Positions 21,540 to 33,117 of a stretch of 64,000 nucleotides of DNA are shown here, piece after piece. This DNA is from Halicephalobus mephisto (lineage: Eukaryota > Nematoda > Chromadorea > Rhabditida > Panagrolaimidae): NCBI GenBank assembly GCA_009193035.1, contig SWDT01000040.1, positions 1 through 64,000 on the forward strand, written 5' to 3'. Made by a program: the position numbers and the translations under genes. Position 1 is the stretch's first letter; each line of letters opens with the position of its first letter. The notes beneath the pieces were generated by a model, which saw only the letters and a program-made list of their open reading frames with translations, was not told where the DNA came from and ran no database searches.

Positions 21540-22500
21540 AAGTAAATTTGAAATTTTCTCATTTTTAAAATATTTAAAAAAAATTAAAATTTAATAAATT
21601 CAGAAATTTTTTTATTTTTAAATATTTAAAAAAATTAAAATTTAATAAATTCAGAAATTTTTTTATTTTTAAATATTTAAAAAAATTAAAATTTAATAAA
21701 TTTAGAAATTTTCTTATTTTTCAAGATTTGAATAATCTGAATGATACTCTTTTATTTTTAATCACTCTCCGGATCTATTCAAAAGAAACTTTGCAGTTCA
21801 AAAGTGCCACGATTCTAGATACTTAGATTCTCGTCATAGATACTGATTCTGTTCCTCGAGATCCTTCTAGATTTCACTTTTTGGGTCATCGATTCAAAAA
21901 CGAATTTAAAAAAATTTTTTCAAAAATAAAATCCGATGAAAAGAAACTGGACAACAAATTGAGTTGACTAGTTATTCAACAGTCTTGATTTCGTCACCAA
22001 ATTGATCCGATAGTTTTCTTTTCAACCTTATTTTTCTAAAATTCACTTCTGAGTCTAGATCCAATAATACAAAAGTTAAAATATTTCTAAATTTAATAAA
22101 AAATAAAAAAAACTTCTAAATTTAATAAAAAAGTGAATAAAAATTTTAATTTAATTTAAAAAAATAAAAAATTTCTAAATTTAATAGAAAATAAAAAATT
22201 TCTAAATTTAATAAAAAAGTGAATAAAAATTTAAATTTAATTTAAAAAAATAAAAAATTTCCAAATTTAATAAAATAAAAAAACTTTAAAAATTAAAACT
22301 TTAAATTTAATTAAAAAAATAAAAATCTTTAAATTAAAAATTTTCTTAAATTTTATTTTATTTTTATTTAAAAACTTTTAAATTTAATAAAAACTATAAA
22401 AAAATTACTTTTTTAATTTTATAAAAACAATAAAACTTTAAATTTTCTAAAATTCTAAAAAAAATTTAAATTTCTTTAAAATTATGGAAAATTTTTAATT
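21540..22500. repeat. AT-rich simple and short tandem repeats
   Basis: Blocks of TTTAAATATTTAAAAAAATT and AAATTTAATAAATTCAG (21540-21720) and of AAATTTAATAAAAAAGTGAAT (22080-22350) recur. Between them (about 21720-22060) is ordinary unique sequence with no gene. Confidence 0.7.
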
Positions 22501-22756
22501 TTACGATAGAAATTCATCGAAAAATCAGATTTAAGTCAACAGTCTCGATTTCTCTTGTGCGAAATGAAAAGCTTTGCGCAAAAATAGAAAAAGAATCCAA
22601 TCAAAGGGTCAACCATCGAAGGAACACTTCCTCGTTTGACTTAATTGTGTGAATTTCCTTTTGTTAATCAAACAGTACTCGTTAAAAAGTGATATCCGGT
22701 ACAAATCTACTTATTCAAAAATAAATTATTATATTAAAACTCACAAAATCACAAAT

Positions 22757-25242
22757 CTAAACAACATTTAGGACATTTGCCAAGTAATCAACTTTCTTAA
22801 TAACAGGTAAAATAGTCGGATCAAATGAAAACTCTACTTCAAAAACGAGATCCAGGCGTTGATTAAAAATATTCGACATTCTGACAGCTTTCTGATGACA
22901 TTCCGTCTTGGCTTCCGTATTCCCTTCTTCCGACACTTTCAAAGCATAGCCCAGAGTGAATCCAAGAAGATCATCTACAACTTTTGAATCCACTTTCATC
23001 TTCACTTCAGACACCGATTCATCGGTAACAAAAATGAAGTAAACCCACAAGTTACTTTTGAAAGTTATATCCGGTCCAGATCTACACATCAAAGGCTGAA
23101 AACTGTTCGTTGAGAAATTACAGAGAAAAAACAAACCATAATAGTTCTCCTCTCAGGTTTGATGAAGTATTTACATTTTCCGAGAACATCCACAATTCTA
23201 GAGATCCTCAATGACCTGTATTTCTCAATAATTGAATTCTCTTCCGATACAGTCCGTTCTTTCTTCACAAGCGGAGGAGTAAAGTCCTAAAAATGTCAAA
23301 TCCAACCAATTACAACCCAGTACTTACAATCCGTCGAGATCCAGTTTTCCGTTCAAGAGACGGCATAACAGTCCCATCAAACAACGAATCATTCATAGAA
23401 ACAGTCGGCTTCGGATCTTCCAATTCACAATCAGGGTCTTCCTGAGGTACATGAGGAATAACGATGACAGAATTGAACGGCTTACTCAAGACGTTGTTGT
23501 ACTGACTCATAATTTTAACAGGAGACCTTGGTTGTTTCTTTTTCTTAAAAGACGGAGAAAGCTCATCCAGAGCAGCACACGTTGTTTCTTCCGATCCTCG
23601 AGAAACATTTGTTCGGTGTGGATTATCATCGACGAATTGGACATTTTTCGTCGGTCGAACAGGAAGGAACGGTTTCTTGAATATAACTTCATCGGCAGGA
23701 GATGGCTTCAAAATCCGCGTGTGACACGGTTGAATCCGCTTCTTGTATTCATCTACTGTAGGAACAGGTTTGGAAAGTTCTTCAGGAGGTATCGGCTGAA
23801 CATACTTGTCCATCGGTCCATTCCCAAAGCTCATGTTCATTGACTTTCGGTCATTAAAGTAAGAAGCAGGAGTTTCAGGCACACAGTCTCTGCTCGGTCT
23901 TGGAATTCCCTTCAAAATCAAAGCTTGAGTGGCATCAGCCTTCTTCGAAGTTGCTTTTTTCCTCGGTTGTTTCTTCAACAAGGACAACATCCGTTCAGGT
24001 TTCGGCGGATCAAGTTCAAGAGTTGGATCATCATTAGGGAAAGTTCTCCTTATTTGAGGAGGTGCTATTGATTCAGCCAAAGAGCAATTATTGTTATTAA
24101 ACATTGGATTTCTCTCGTTTCTCGCAAATCCAGCATCGTCATCGGATCCGAGCCCGCTGTCTTCTAAAGACCCTGGAACCAGCTCGTTCAGACTCCTCGA
24201 AGTTCTGGAAGCTCCAGAAATAGGCAAAGAGTGCTTCACAGGTAGTGCGGTCCTTCGTGGATGCAATGTTGATTGCATCAGACCTTTCACTTTTCTGGAA
24301 CATTGCAATAATTAAAAACTCAGGAAGTAAGACTTACATAGCTTTATCCATGGCTGTCTGGTAGTTGATCTTCAGCATCTGACAAAGGACCCGAAGAATC
24401 GGCCAGTTCTGTCCCATCAGCAATTCAGAACAGCCACCGAGAACTTCACAGTTGGATGTAGTCAACCAAATGCAATGTCTCCTACACAATACACGTGGGA
24501 TTAATAAGATCTGCAAAGTCATGGATCAAATAGTTACAAAAAACACCGACCTTGGTTCCCGGAACAGTACTTGAGTTCAGACCTGGTACTGGGTCCGTCA
24601 CCACTCCTGCGAGTGTTATTTCGCCATCAGATAGCTCAACTTGGAGAACTCTGTTCTTAGAGGAACCAATCTGGAACTGTGTAGGTAAAAAGTAGCAGAC
24701 AAAGTAAACAACTTACTTCAGTAATTGGTTCGGGTGGAATTTCACTAGGATCCTGGAAATCCGCGTCATCATTCCCCAAATCAGAAGTGATGGTTTTATA
24801 CTGACTGTACAAGGATTCAGAGATGTCCACAATGAGAACCACCTAAAATTCATATATGAACAAGAGTGGAGAAGACAAGGGAAATAAACTAGGTAGGTAA
24901 AATGAGCGGAATGAATAGGGTAAATAAACGTAATTGTAAAACAGCCGGTTTGTTTTGACGATGTGGATCTTCCTCGCGAGCGTCGGCACACTCAAAGACG
25001 ACACAAGACTCTCTTTCAGGTCGCTGTACAGGAATTGCTCGAATACAGCTTCGGCCACATTGAAATCCGCAGGAACTTGACTCAACTGAAACGAAGACTT
25101 TACGAATCCAATTGTCAGTTTAGAAACTTACTTTTGGAGCATTTAATTTGACGTATCGGATGGCCTCGGTCTCCCAGTCATTCTGAAGCTGAATATGCCG
25201 GTCAGCGAAATATCTCCGGACATTTAAAGTGTCTACATCCAT
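22757..25242 (-). CDS. RMI1: RMI1-type subunit of the BLM-TOP3 dissolvasome
   Basis: Eight exons join in phase: 25132-25242, 24930-25085, 24717-24842, 24551-24676, 24338-24510, 23328-24294, 23137-23286 and 22757-23095, giving 715 residues. The N-terminal part matches RMI1: VFEQFLYSDLKES helix, DISESLYSQY, LQVELSDGEITLAGV in an OB fold, PGLNSSTVPGTK, then CEVLGGCSELL. The middle (about 230-550) is disordered and basic. The last 150 residues match the second OB fold (VVDDLLGFTLGYALKV). RMI1 binds topoisomerase III and RecQ/BLM to dissolve double Holliday junctions. The exon 2 donor (GTTTAT) is weak but is the only one that keeps the family alignment. Nematodes call these genes rmh. It shares a 241-base promoter interval with the gene at 25484. 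Confidence 0.88.
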
Positions 25243-25483
25243 CCATCGTAAGACAAAAAAGAAGATATTCAGTGGGAAAGTTAATTTGAAAACCAGGTCT
25301 CGGGACGATTGTTTGATCCTATTTAACTTTCGGAAGAACTGACGAAAAAACTATCCGAAATCCTAGGTCCTGAAGCGATTGTTTGATGCTGTTGTTCTGA
25401 ATTCCATATTTCGTCATACATCGCTTCTTTCCCGGACGCTTTCTTCTGCTCCGCTGTCAATTTTTCTACAGAATTTTTCCATC
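25243..25483. promoter_or_regulatory. Divergent promoter interval
   Basis: Only 241 bases separate the RMI1 start (25242, minus) from the start at 25484 (plus). Promoter elements for both genes must lie here or inside the genes. The phrase CGAT/AGCGATTGTTTGAT(C/G)CT occurs twice (about 25305 and 25374) and may be a shared element. No TATA box is obvious. Confidence 0.45.
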
Positions 25484-27923
25484 ATGGTAAGGGAGTTCTT
25501 GCCCTTCTTTGGTTGATTCCAATATTTCAGCAGAAGCGTACCAATGTCTCGAAGAAGCCAAAGAAGGAGAACAATCCAGTTTCGTCTGATTTACCAAATA
25601 TTCTTTCATCAACGACAAACAAACGGAAAAGTATATCTAAGACAGTTGTTCCAAGTGCCAAGAAACGACGTCGTGCTGAAGATGAATCCACTCCAGTTAT
25701 GAAACCTCCGATTGAGTCTGCTTCGTCATTGAGGAGATCCGCCAGACTGATGGGTGACCGGCCTCCGTTGTCTCCGCTGAAGTCTACTCCTAGGATCGTG
25801 CGTGGTAGAACTTCTAAGAACACAGTTGGAAGCGAGAAAATTCCTGACCAGAATTCAGCTAGACGGAATGCATCGATGAAAATCAAACCAGCTACGGTTC
25901 CTAAAACTTCAAAAGTTGGGAGACCGCGTCGTGATGTTCGAATCGAGTCTACTCCGGTGATGAAAACGTCGATGAAGCCGTCTAAGTCGTCTTTGAGGAG
26001 ATCCAGCAGATTGATAAGTGATCGATTCTCCCCGTCTCCTATAAATACCCCCAGAACTAAACGTGGTAAGGGTTTCAGAAACACAATCAGAAATGAGAAC
26101 AAGACTCCTACTCGAAGTTATCTTAAACGAAGCCCATCGATGAAAAACAAGCAAGGGAATTCAGTTTTCGAAGCTGCTTCAAGTGCTAAAAGACGACGTG
26201 ATGATGTTGGAGACGAACCTACGTCATCGAGAAGACCCACCACATTGCTGGATGATGAGCCTCCGCCGTTGTTGCTGCCCTTGAAGTCTCCTAGAATTGC
26301 ACATGAAGAAGTTCCCGAGAATCCAGATGACAGCAGTAGGGAAATCATTTCGGATCCAGTGCCGATGGAACTTGCTCCTCGTGATGTCGAGCCTACTCCT
26401 GTTCGTCGGCCATTTAATGTTAATCCTAAAGTTGGGGCTGGTTCTGACGACAGAAGATCTCAAGTACAGGATATCCAGACCGGTGTAGATAGAAATAGTC
26501 AAAACATCGATATAACGACAACTGTGTCTGATGTAAACCTCCAGGAATCTTCAGAACAAGAAACCCATCAATCAAGTAATATTACTGTAAACCCTAATAT
26601 TTACCCCTCGACAACTGATGAAATCCACCGACATGATACAATTTTAGCCGATGAACGAACTGCGGATGACCAGAATGAGAATGAATCAGATCCAGAAGAT
26701 GGTAAAATCCACCTCGAAGCTGTCGATGAGCAGAACTCCGATCAACTCCACACTGCAGCTCCTGAGAACAACGATGAGAGAAACCCGGAAGATGAAGGAG
26801 ATCAATTTAATAGTCGTGACATTTTTTCCATGACTGAAGAGGAGTTTATGAAAGCTACTGAGTTGGTTCCGTACGGTCCCCAAGTGATAGCCCATTTCGT
26901 GACCTACAACTTCGACGACCGGTATGAATTGATTCCCGAAGTTCATTTCGCAAGTTCACTAGATGACTGGGAGAAGTTCAAAGTAAGATTAATTTGCTTT
27001 CCCAACTTTCTAGATTTACTTCCAGAACGGCACAGATGACAGGGAACGTGGACGGATCATCAACGGTAGAGACGACGATGACGATCTGGAAATTGTGCAT
27101 GAGGCGATCAAGAAGAAGGTCCCAAGTGTTAGTGTGAACCAAAGACTGTCGATGGGGAACGCGGCACGATTCAGCTGTTCTGCGAGTTTACGCTCACAAG
27201 GCCCTGCTAATGGATATCCGTCCGCAACGCATCACGCAATTCCCAATTACTCTGTTTCCATTCGTCATCTGAGACCCGTGAACACGTTTCAAGTCTCAGT
27301 CCCTGAAGGTTTTCGTCCTTATGAACCTCCTCGTGGTGAATTACGACACATTACTGTGAACAACTCTAGATGGAGGACAAGGTCCCGCACAGTGACTGAA
27401 GTCGGGATCAGTCCTCATGAACATCGTCGTGCCATGGAATTCCCAGAAGTGAATGTAACCCGAACTACTGATATTGGTCCTCGGAGATCAGCTGTTGACT
27501 GTAATTCTAGACGTACTTACGATGGACGCAACTTCCAACGCGATAACTCGGGATTCCCCCTCAACCAACCGGGTTTTCCAGTACATGGTGAGATACTTTG
27601 TATATGAAGTTTGTTTAAATTCCGATGCTTCAGCTCGTGCTCATGTTATGGAACCTTCCTCACCTGTATTGACGAGTAACTTCCGTATTTCTGTGTCTCC
27701 CGGTAGTTCTAGTCCTGTCCGTCGTCCTCCTAGAATGACGATGACTGTTAATGGGCTTTCTAATTTCTCTATCCGTTCTCGAGAAACGCCGTATCGTCAA
27801 TATGCCCCACGAGATGACTTTGTTCAGATTCCTCCAGTGCAAAACCGGAACATTTTCGTTGAAGAAAACCCACACCGAACTTATCGTTTTACTTCGGATA
27901 ACACTCAAAACAGTAATTTCTAG
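25484..27923 (+). CDS. Unrecognised basic, disordered nuclear-type protein with internal repeats
   Basis: Four exons: 25484-25486 (just the ATG, then GTAAGG), 25531-26982, 27026-27587 and 27634-27923, giving 768 residues. The N-terminal third has two clear copies of a module containing ESTPVMK, SLRRSARL or SLRRSSRL, then a (S/T)PRxxRG motif (modules start near residues 52 and 140). A decayed third copy lies near 220. Clusters such as KKRRR and an AT-hook-like VGRPRRD suggest DNA or chromatin binding. The middle is acidic, and a possibly folded segment (VTYNFDDRYELIPEVHFASS) lies near 460-480. The C-terminus is Arg/Ser/Pro-rich. I do not recognise the family. The head-to-head position with RMI1 may mean co-expression. 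Confidence 0.75.
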
Positions 27924-28083
27924 TTGATTTTGGTTGTTAAACTTTTTTTGGACTTTGGTTTATTATAACTATAATCTGAAAAGTCACGTCGCACTTTAAA
28001 AATCTATCGATAATTTAGGCATTTTTCCGATTTAAAACTAATGCTTTCATCGGCTGACCGGCAGCGACTTATTTTGAGATTTC

Positions 28084-30121
28084 TTACAGTAGCTCTTGAC
28101 ATTCTGGTAGGGCTCCACCAATGACCTCTCGCATTCTGTATCGTTCACGAATCACCGGACGAACATCATCGGCATTTAGAAGGCTTTCAAGGAAGGGAAT
28201 TAATTCCAATAATTCGCAATCGGTTCTTTTTTCGAACCAACTTTCTATTGGAATTCCGTTATCTAAATGGTATGCAAATGATTGAGGTGAATTGTCGATT
28301 ATAACGGTTCTTGCTAAATCTCTTCCTAAAATTGCCAAATCTTTGACGTAATTTCCATTAATCTGGATACAATGTTCGCGGAATAATCTATGGCGAAAAT
28401 AACGTTTATGAGGATCCAAAATATCCTGAAAAAAATTAATTATCAAAAAATGTAAAAAATCAGTTAAAAATTTTTTTATTTAAAAAATTACTGTTATTTT
28501 CAAAAAACAACTTTTTTTAAATTAAAAAATTATTTTTTTTATTTAAAAAATTATTTTTAATTATTTTCAAAATCGAAATATTTTCATTTTCTGAATTAAA
28601 AAAACTAATTTTAATTACTTTAAGGGATTAAGTAGGAAATTGCTATAAAAAAAAAGTATTTTGATTGTTCCTAAATATTAAAAAACCCTAATTATTTGAA
28701 AAAATTGTTTTTATTTTTAAAAAATTACTTTTTTTGTAAAATTTTTGTTTTTTTAGAAAATTAAAAATTATTTTGATTTTTTTTAATTTAAAATTTTTTT
28801 TAAAAAGTTAAAAATTATTTTTATTTTTTTAATTTAAAAATTATTTTTATTTTTTTTTAATTTAAAAATTATTTTTATTTTTTTTTAATTTAAAAATTAC
28901 TTTGATTTTTTTTAGAAATAAAAAAAATTTACCAAAAGTTTGTCTGCGTAGATCCTTTTCGAAGCAGTGAATAAAATTATTTCAAATCTGTCACAAAGGG
29001 CCTCCAGAAATTCCTGCATGTGGGGCCTTACTCTGACGGAAATAGTATAATCAGCAGAATCGAATTTAACGTGGAATCTGTGAGTAGCATCTTCGAACTC
29101 TTCCAATCCACAATGAACCAAGGTTTCATCCAGATCCAAAACTAGGGAAAATTTTGGAGTTCTTCTGGTTTTTATCGGAAGGGCAGGAATCCGGTGTCTG
29201 TACTCCAGTGGCAGGGGCGGCATCGATTGGAGCATTATTAATCTGCAAAAATTCAATTTTAGAAATTAAAATTAAAATTAATCAATTTCAAAAAAATTAT
29301 TCTAAAATTAAAAAGTACTAAAAAACTTAAAAAATTAAATTTATTTTTAAAACATTTTTAATTACTTTAAAAATAAAAATTCTCGAAAACGTTTTTAAAA
29401 AATTTTAAATTTATTTTTGAAGATATTCGTTCTGAAATTCCTACTGAATTTTGGAAAATTGAAGTTTGTGAATTTTTAATTTTGGCAAAACGAAACATGT
29501 GTGATTTGAGTTTTTGAATAACGGATAAATGTTTATTGGGATTTCGTAATATTGTAGAAATCAGAAATGAATATTGTAGAAATTGTCTGAATGCAATTCT
29601 GTAGAATTTTTGATTTTGGAAAATTGCCAAAAATCTGATTTTAGAAATTATGAAATCTTAGAAAACTATAAATTACGAAATTTCGGAAGTTTTTAAAAAA
29701 TATGAAGTATTTTAGAAGATTTTAGAAGTTACGAAATATTTTAGATCTTAGAAATTGCGAAATTTTAGAAGTTACGAAATATTTTAGATTTTAGAAATTG
29801 CGAAATTTTAATTAAATGAAAAACAAACTTACTGATCTATGTCGATTTGTGGCAATCCGCCAGTTTCCGGATCCAGATTTTCCATTTCTGAATAGATGAA
29901 GTCAACGACATCATCCAAACTCGGCGTCACATCTGTCAGTGAGTCATTTGTCGAAATACACGAAGATGACGAAGCTTCTGTAGTAGTAACATCTAATTCT
30001 TCATTATCTAATTTTCTAATTGTTTTATATGGACCCGATTCTGAATCTCCAATTGGAGAATTTTGGCGGCGTTTTCTGCCAGCCAGATTTGATTTATTCT
30101 TTTTCGGCGCCGTGATCCTTC
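28084..30121 (-). CDS. CTDSPL2: CTDSPL2-like FCP/SCP-type phosphatase, first exon unresolved
   Basis: Three exons join in phase: 29833-30121, 28933-29242 and 28084-28425. The catalytic HAD motif [12 protein letters not shown] and the second motif [15 protein letters not shown] are followed by [39 protein letters not shown] and a C-terminal helix. This order and wording match vertebrate CTDSPL2. The enzyme should dephosphorylate Ser/Thr residues, in the RNA polymerase II tail or SMAD-type substrates. The first visible exon begins with two bases of a split codon after TTTTAG, and no matching upstream donor was found, so the true start is missing. It converges with the gene ending at 27923 (160 bases apart). 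Confidence 0.88.
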
Positions 30122-30675
30122 CTAAAACCTTTTAAAAATCAATAAAATAAAAAATTAATATATCAATAATTAATTTAAAACAAAAAAAAATTAATTTAAA
30201 ATAAAAAAAAACAAAAATCGAATATATTCAAAAAAATCGACTCAACCATTTTAAAAAAGGAGCCAAAAATGCACACATTCGAGAAAGACTGGTTGCTTAT
30301 ATGACAGACATCTCGAAAAAAAAAATCATCCGGACAAACATATTCTATCTTAAAAACTCTCAAAAATGGTCGGCTGTCACAGAGAAACGCGAAAAGGCGC
30401 GCTGGCTTCGCGCCAGACATTCCACGGACCGCCTTACGTTAGAACCGACTTGTAACGAAATAGAACACATATATCCAACAATGCAAAAAGAAAACTTTCT
30501 AGAGCAGATCGATATCCATTTTTTCGATATATTCCTCGACAAATCACAACAATGAAAGGTCAATTAGGTCAAAATTAACTACAAAATTTTTTTTTAAAAA
30601 TAAAACCAAAATAATTATCCAACAATTCTTAATCCAATTAAAATAAATTAAAAAAGTTTAACAATATCCATGTTC
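30122..30675. other. Interval between CTDSPL2 and SEC61A
   Basis: It should contain the CTDSPL2 first exon and promoter on the minus strand. A candidate ATG at about 30420 (minus) opens a short frame, but no phase-1 donor was found to join it. Plus-strand frames look like chance. The left side is A/T-rich, and a short GC-rich hairpin (GGCTTCGCGCC) lies near 30405. Confidence 0.4.
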
Positions 30676-32232
30676 TTAGAAGAACATTCCAGCAACTCCT
30701 CCCATTTCTTGTTGTTCTTTAACAAAAATCTCAAAGTACTGGTAAATAATAGTAACCGCAAGAAGGATACCTGTTCCACTTCCAATTGCACCTAAAAAAT
30801 TTAAATTATTTTTAAAATTATTTAAATTTCATACCCATAAAATCAGCTGTAACAGAAAGTGCTCCAATACATAAACCGCCAAATGCAGCTGCTGTTGGAA
30901 TATAACGATTAAGTTCATGAATCATTGATTTTTCACGATGACCACGCATAACCATTTGTTGTTCACGAAGTTGTTTAGCAACATCTTTAGCGCTTGATCC
31001 AGATACATCAATCCATGTTTTAGAAAAGAATGCACAAGATCCAAGCATAAAAATAATATAAGTAACACAATGAAGAGGATCTTGAATAATACTTCCAAAC
31101 GATTCCGGAGGGGATAAATAATAGCATAATCCACCTGTTGGGAAACTACGATAGCTACCAGTACTATCTGACCATGTACCAAGAAGATTAACCAAAAAAT
31201 TACCTCCAAATTTAGATGCCAACATTTGAGAAATAACATACAAGTTCGAAACCAAAGCAGATTGGAGAATGATAGGGATATTAGAAGTGTAGAAAAGCTT
31301 AATTGGATACGAACTTTGTTGTCCACGATGTTGAGCACTTTTAATAGGGAGATCAACACGGAATCCTTGGAAGTAGATAACAGCAGCAAAGACGACAACA
31401 GTAGCAAGCAAATTCATCAAGTTTGGAAGATTGTTACGGTAGAAGGCTTCACGGAGAGCTCGGACTTTATCTGTTCTAGTAGCTAACAAATGGAAGAGAG
31501 CGATGACGGCACCTTCAAATTCAGTTCCACGTCCGGTATTCATCGTAGCGGGTGAGAACGCTTTCCAAACAATGGTTTCACAAATGTTGGTGGCGATGAA
31601 GAGGGAAATTCCAGAACCCAGACCGTATCCTTTCTGAAGGAGCTCGTCGAGAAGAAGGACGATAACACCAGCAATGACAAGTTGAAGGACAATCAACAAG
31701 CAAATTCCAGCGCCGATTTCAGATGGGTCTCCGTACATTCCAGATCCGACGTAGACGATAGCTTGACCGACAGTGATGATCATACCGAACACTAAAGTTA
31801 AAAACTTGCATGTAAAAATCCACCAAAAAACTTACATTTCTGAGCTCCGTTGAACAATGCTCTGTCACGAGGAGTATCTCCGACTTCAATGATTTTAGCT
31901 CCAGCCAGAAGTTGCATGATCAATCCAGAAGTGACGATGGGAGAAATACCAAGTTCCATGAGAGTACCTCTGTTGGAAGCCATGATAACACGAAGCCAGT
32001 AGAGAGGATCAGCACTGTCCGTTGACATAATGCCTATAACATTGAAATTTACAAAATTCCACTTATTGTGGTACTTACCAAAAAGGGGGATTTGACAACA
32101 AACAAGGAAAACAAAGAGGGTGATGGCAGTCCATAGCATCTTCTCTCTGAATTGCACTTTCCTGTCGGGTTTCGAGACTTCAGGCACGAAGCCACAGAAG
32201 GGCTTCACGAATTCCAAGAACTTTACCCCCAT
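30676..32232 (-). CDS. SEC61A: SEC61 translocon alpha subunit
   Basis: Four exons join in phase: 32079-32232, 31836-32033, 30835-31791 and 30676-30791, giving 474 residues, the usual length. The start [19 protein letters not shown], the plug-region [39 protein letters not shown] and the C-terminal [13 protein letters not shown] are diagnostic. Ten membrane-spanning helices form the endoplasmic reticulum channel for secretory and membrane proteins, with SEC61 beta and gamma. Codon use is the most regular of any gene here, fitting high expression. Its 5' end faces cdc-6 across about 0.9 kb. Confidence 0.98.
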
Positions 32233-32249
32233 GTTTCTTCCAGGCTATG

Positions 32250-32760
32250 TAGAGAACCCTAAAAAAGTCGAAATTAGTAATAAAAATGCTGAAATCCATG
32301 TCGCGCAAGTTATGAAAGTTCATGATGACATTTTTAAACAAATTTGCAGACTAATACATGTTAAAATCAAGGAATATGGATGGTGAACGATTGGAGAGAT
32401 ATAGGGGAATAAATTTGTAAAAGTTGAAGTTCGAAAAATTCCTAAATTTATACGCCGCGAAAGTTACAAGAATTCACGATGATATTTTTGAATAAATATA
32501 TGTTAAAATCAAGGAATATGGATGGTGAACGATTGGAGGGATATAGAAGAATAAATTAGTAAAAGTTGAAGTTCGAAAAATGAAGAGAGAAATCCGAAAA
32601 ATGCCTAAATTTATATACCGCGAAAGTTATGGGAATCTACAGTGATATTTCCGACCAATTTACACATAGACAAATAAAAAACTAAAGAATATTGATGACG
32701 AAATATTAAAAAATATAGGTAAACAAGTTTGTGAAAGTTGGAGCTCGACTAATGAAGAAA
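32250..32760. repeat. Tandem repeat upstream of SEC61A
   Basis: About three units of 130-150 bases share AAGGAATATGGATGGTGAAC, GATTGGAG(A/G)GATATAG, AAAAGTTGAAGTTCGAAAAA and CCGCGAAAGTTA. The third unit is diverged. The block sits in the presumed SEC61A promoter region. There is no coding support. Confidence 0.8.
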
Positions 32761-33117
32761 GAAACAGATGGAACGGAACAACAAAGAACTCAGAACTGCA
32801 AATGACTGACCACGTCAACCGGCCTTAGTCAATCCCACAATTAAGGATTGTCTGTCAAAAAACAAACAACTCGTTCAGATATTCCAATTATGCATCAAAA
32901 ATACCAGTAATAATTTTGACAAATACGGTATTCAGGTGAAGAGAAATTACCCAAAAAATTACACATCGAATGTGAAGCGTGGAAAAACTGTCTGACCGTG
33001 CTCCCGCCTATGAATCCTACAGCGAAAAATCGTCGATAGCGGCAGATTTTTGGTTTTAAAGGATTTTATATCGCTTTTTTTAATTTTGGGTTTTTGCTTG
33101 TTTATTTCGGTCCAGAA
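32761..33117. other. Upstream region of cdc-6
   Basis: Non-coding. A GTCCAG acceptor at 33110-33115 lies two bases before the cdc-6 ATG, so the 5' end of that mRNA is either trans-spliced here or joined to an upstream exon that I cannot identify. Confidence 0.4.

Larger units (their letters stand above)
19628..22756. other. Intergenic region upstream of sym-2, repeat-rich
   Basis: This 3.1 kb region holds the presumed sym-2 promoter. A GC-richer island (about 20010-20230) stands out from AT-rich surroundings but has no convincing protein. Two tRNA-like elements (20352-20421 and 20571-20640) are listed separately. From 20930 to 22500 the DNA is AT-rich tandem repeats. No gene is called. Confidence 0.5.

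Noticed and set aside
23451..23843. Plus-strand frame of 130 codons inside RMI1
   Set aside because: Antisense to the large RMI1 exon, with no splice or family support.
25527..26502. Long minus-strand frames opposite the 25484 gene
   Set aside because: Antisense shadows of a low-complexity coding exon. The plus strand has the phased splice sites and a complete protein.
28426..28932. Low-complexity A/T blocks in the CTDSPL2 intron as a possible element
   Set aside because: Ordinary T/A-run intron sequence with no terminal repeats or target duplication.
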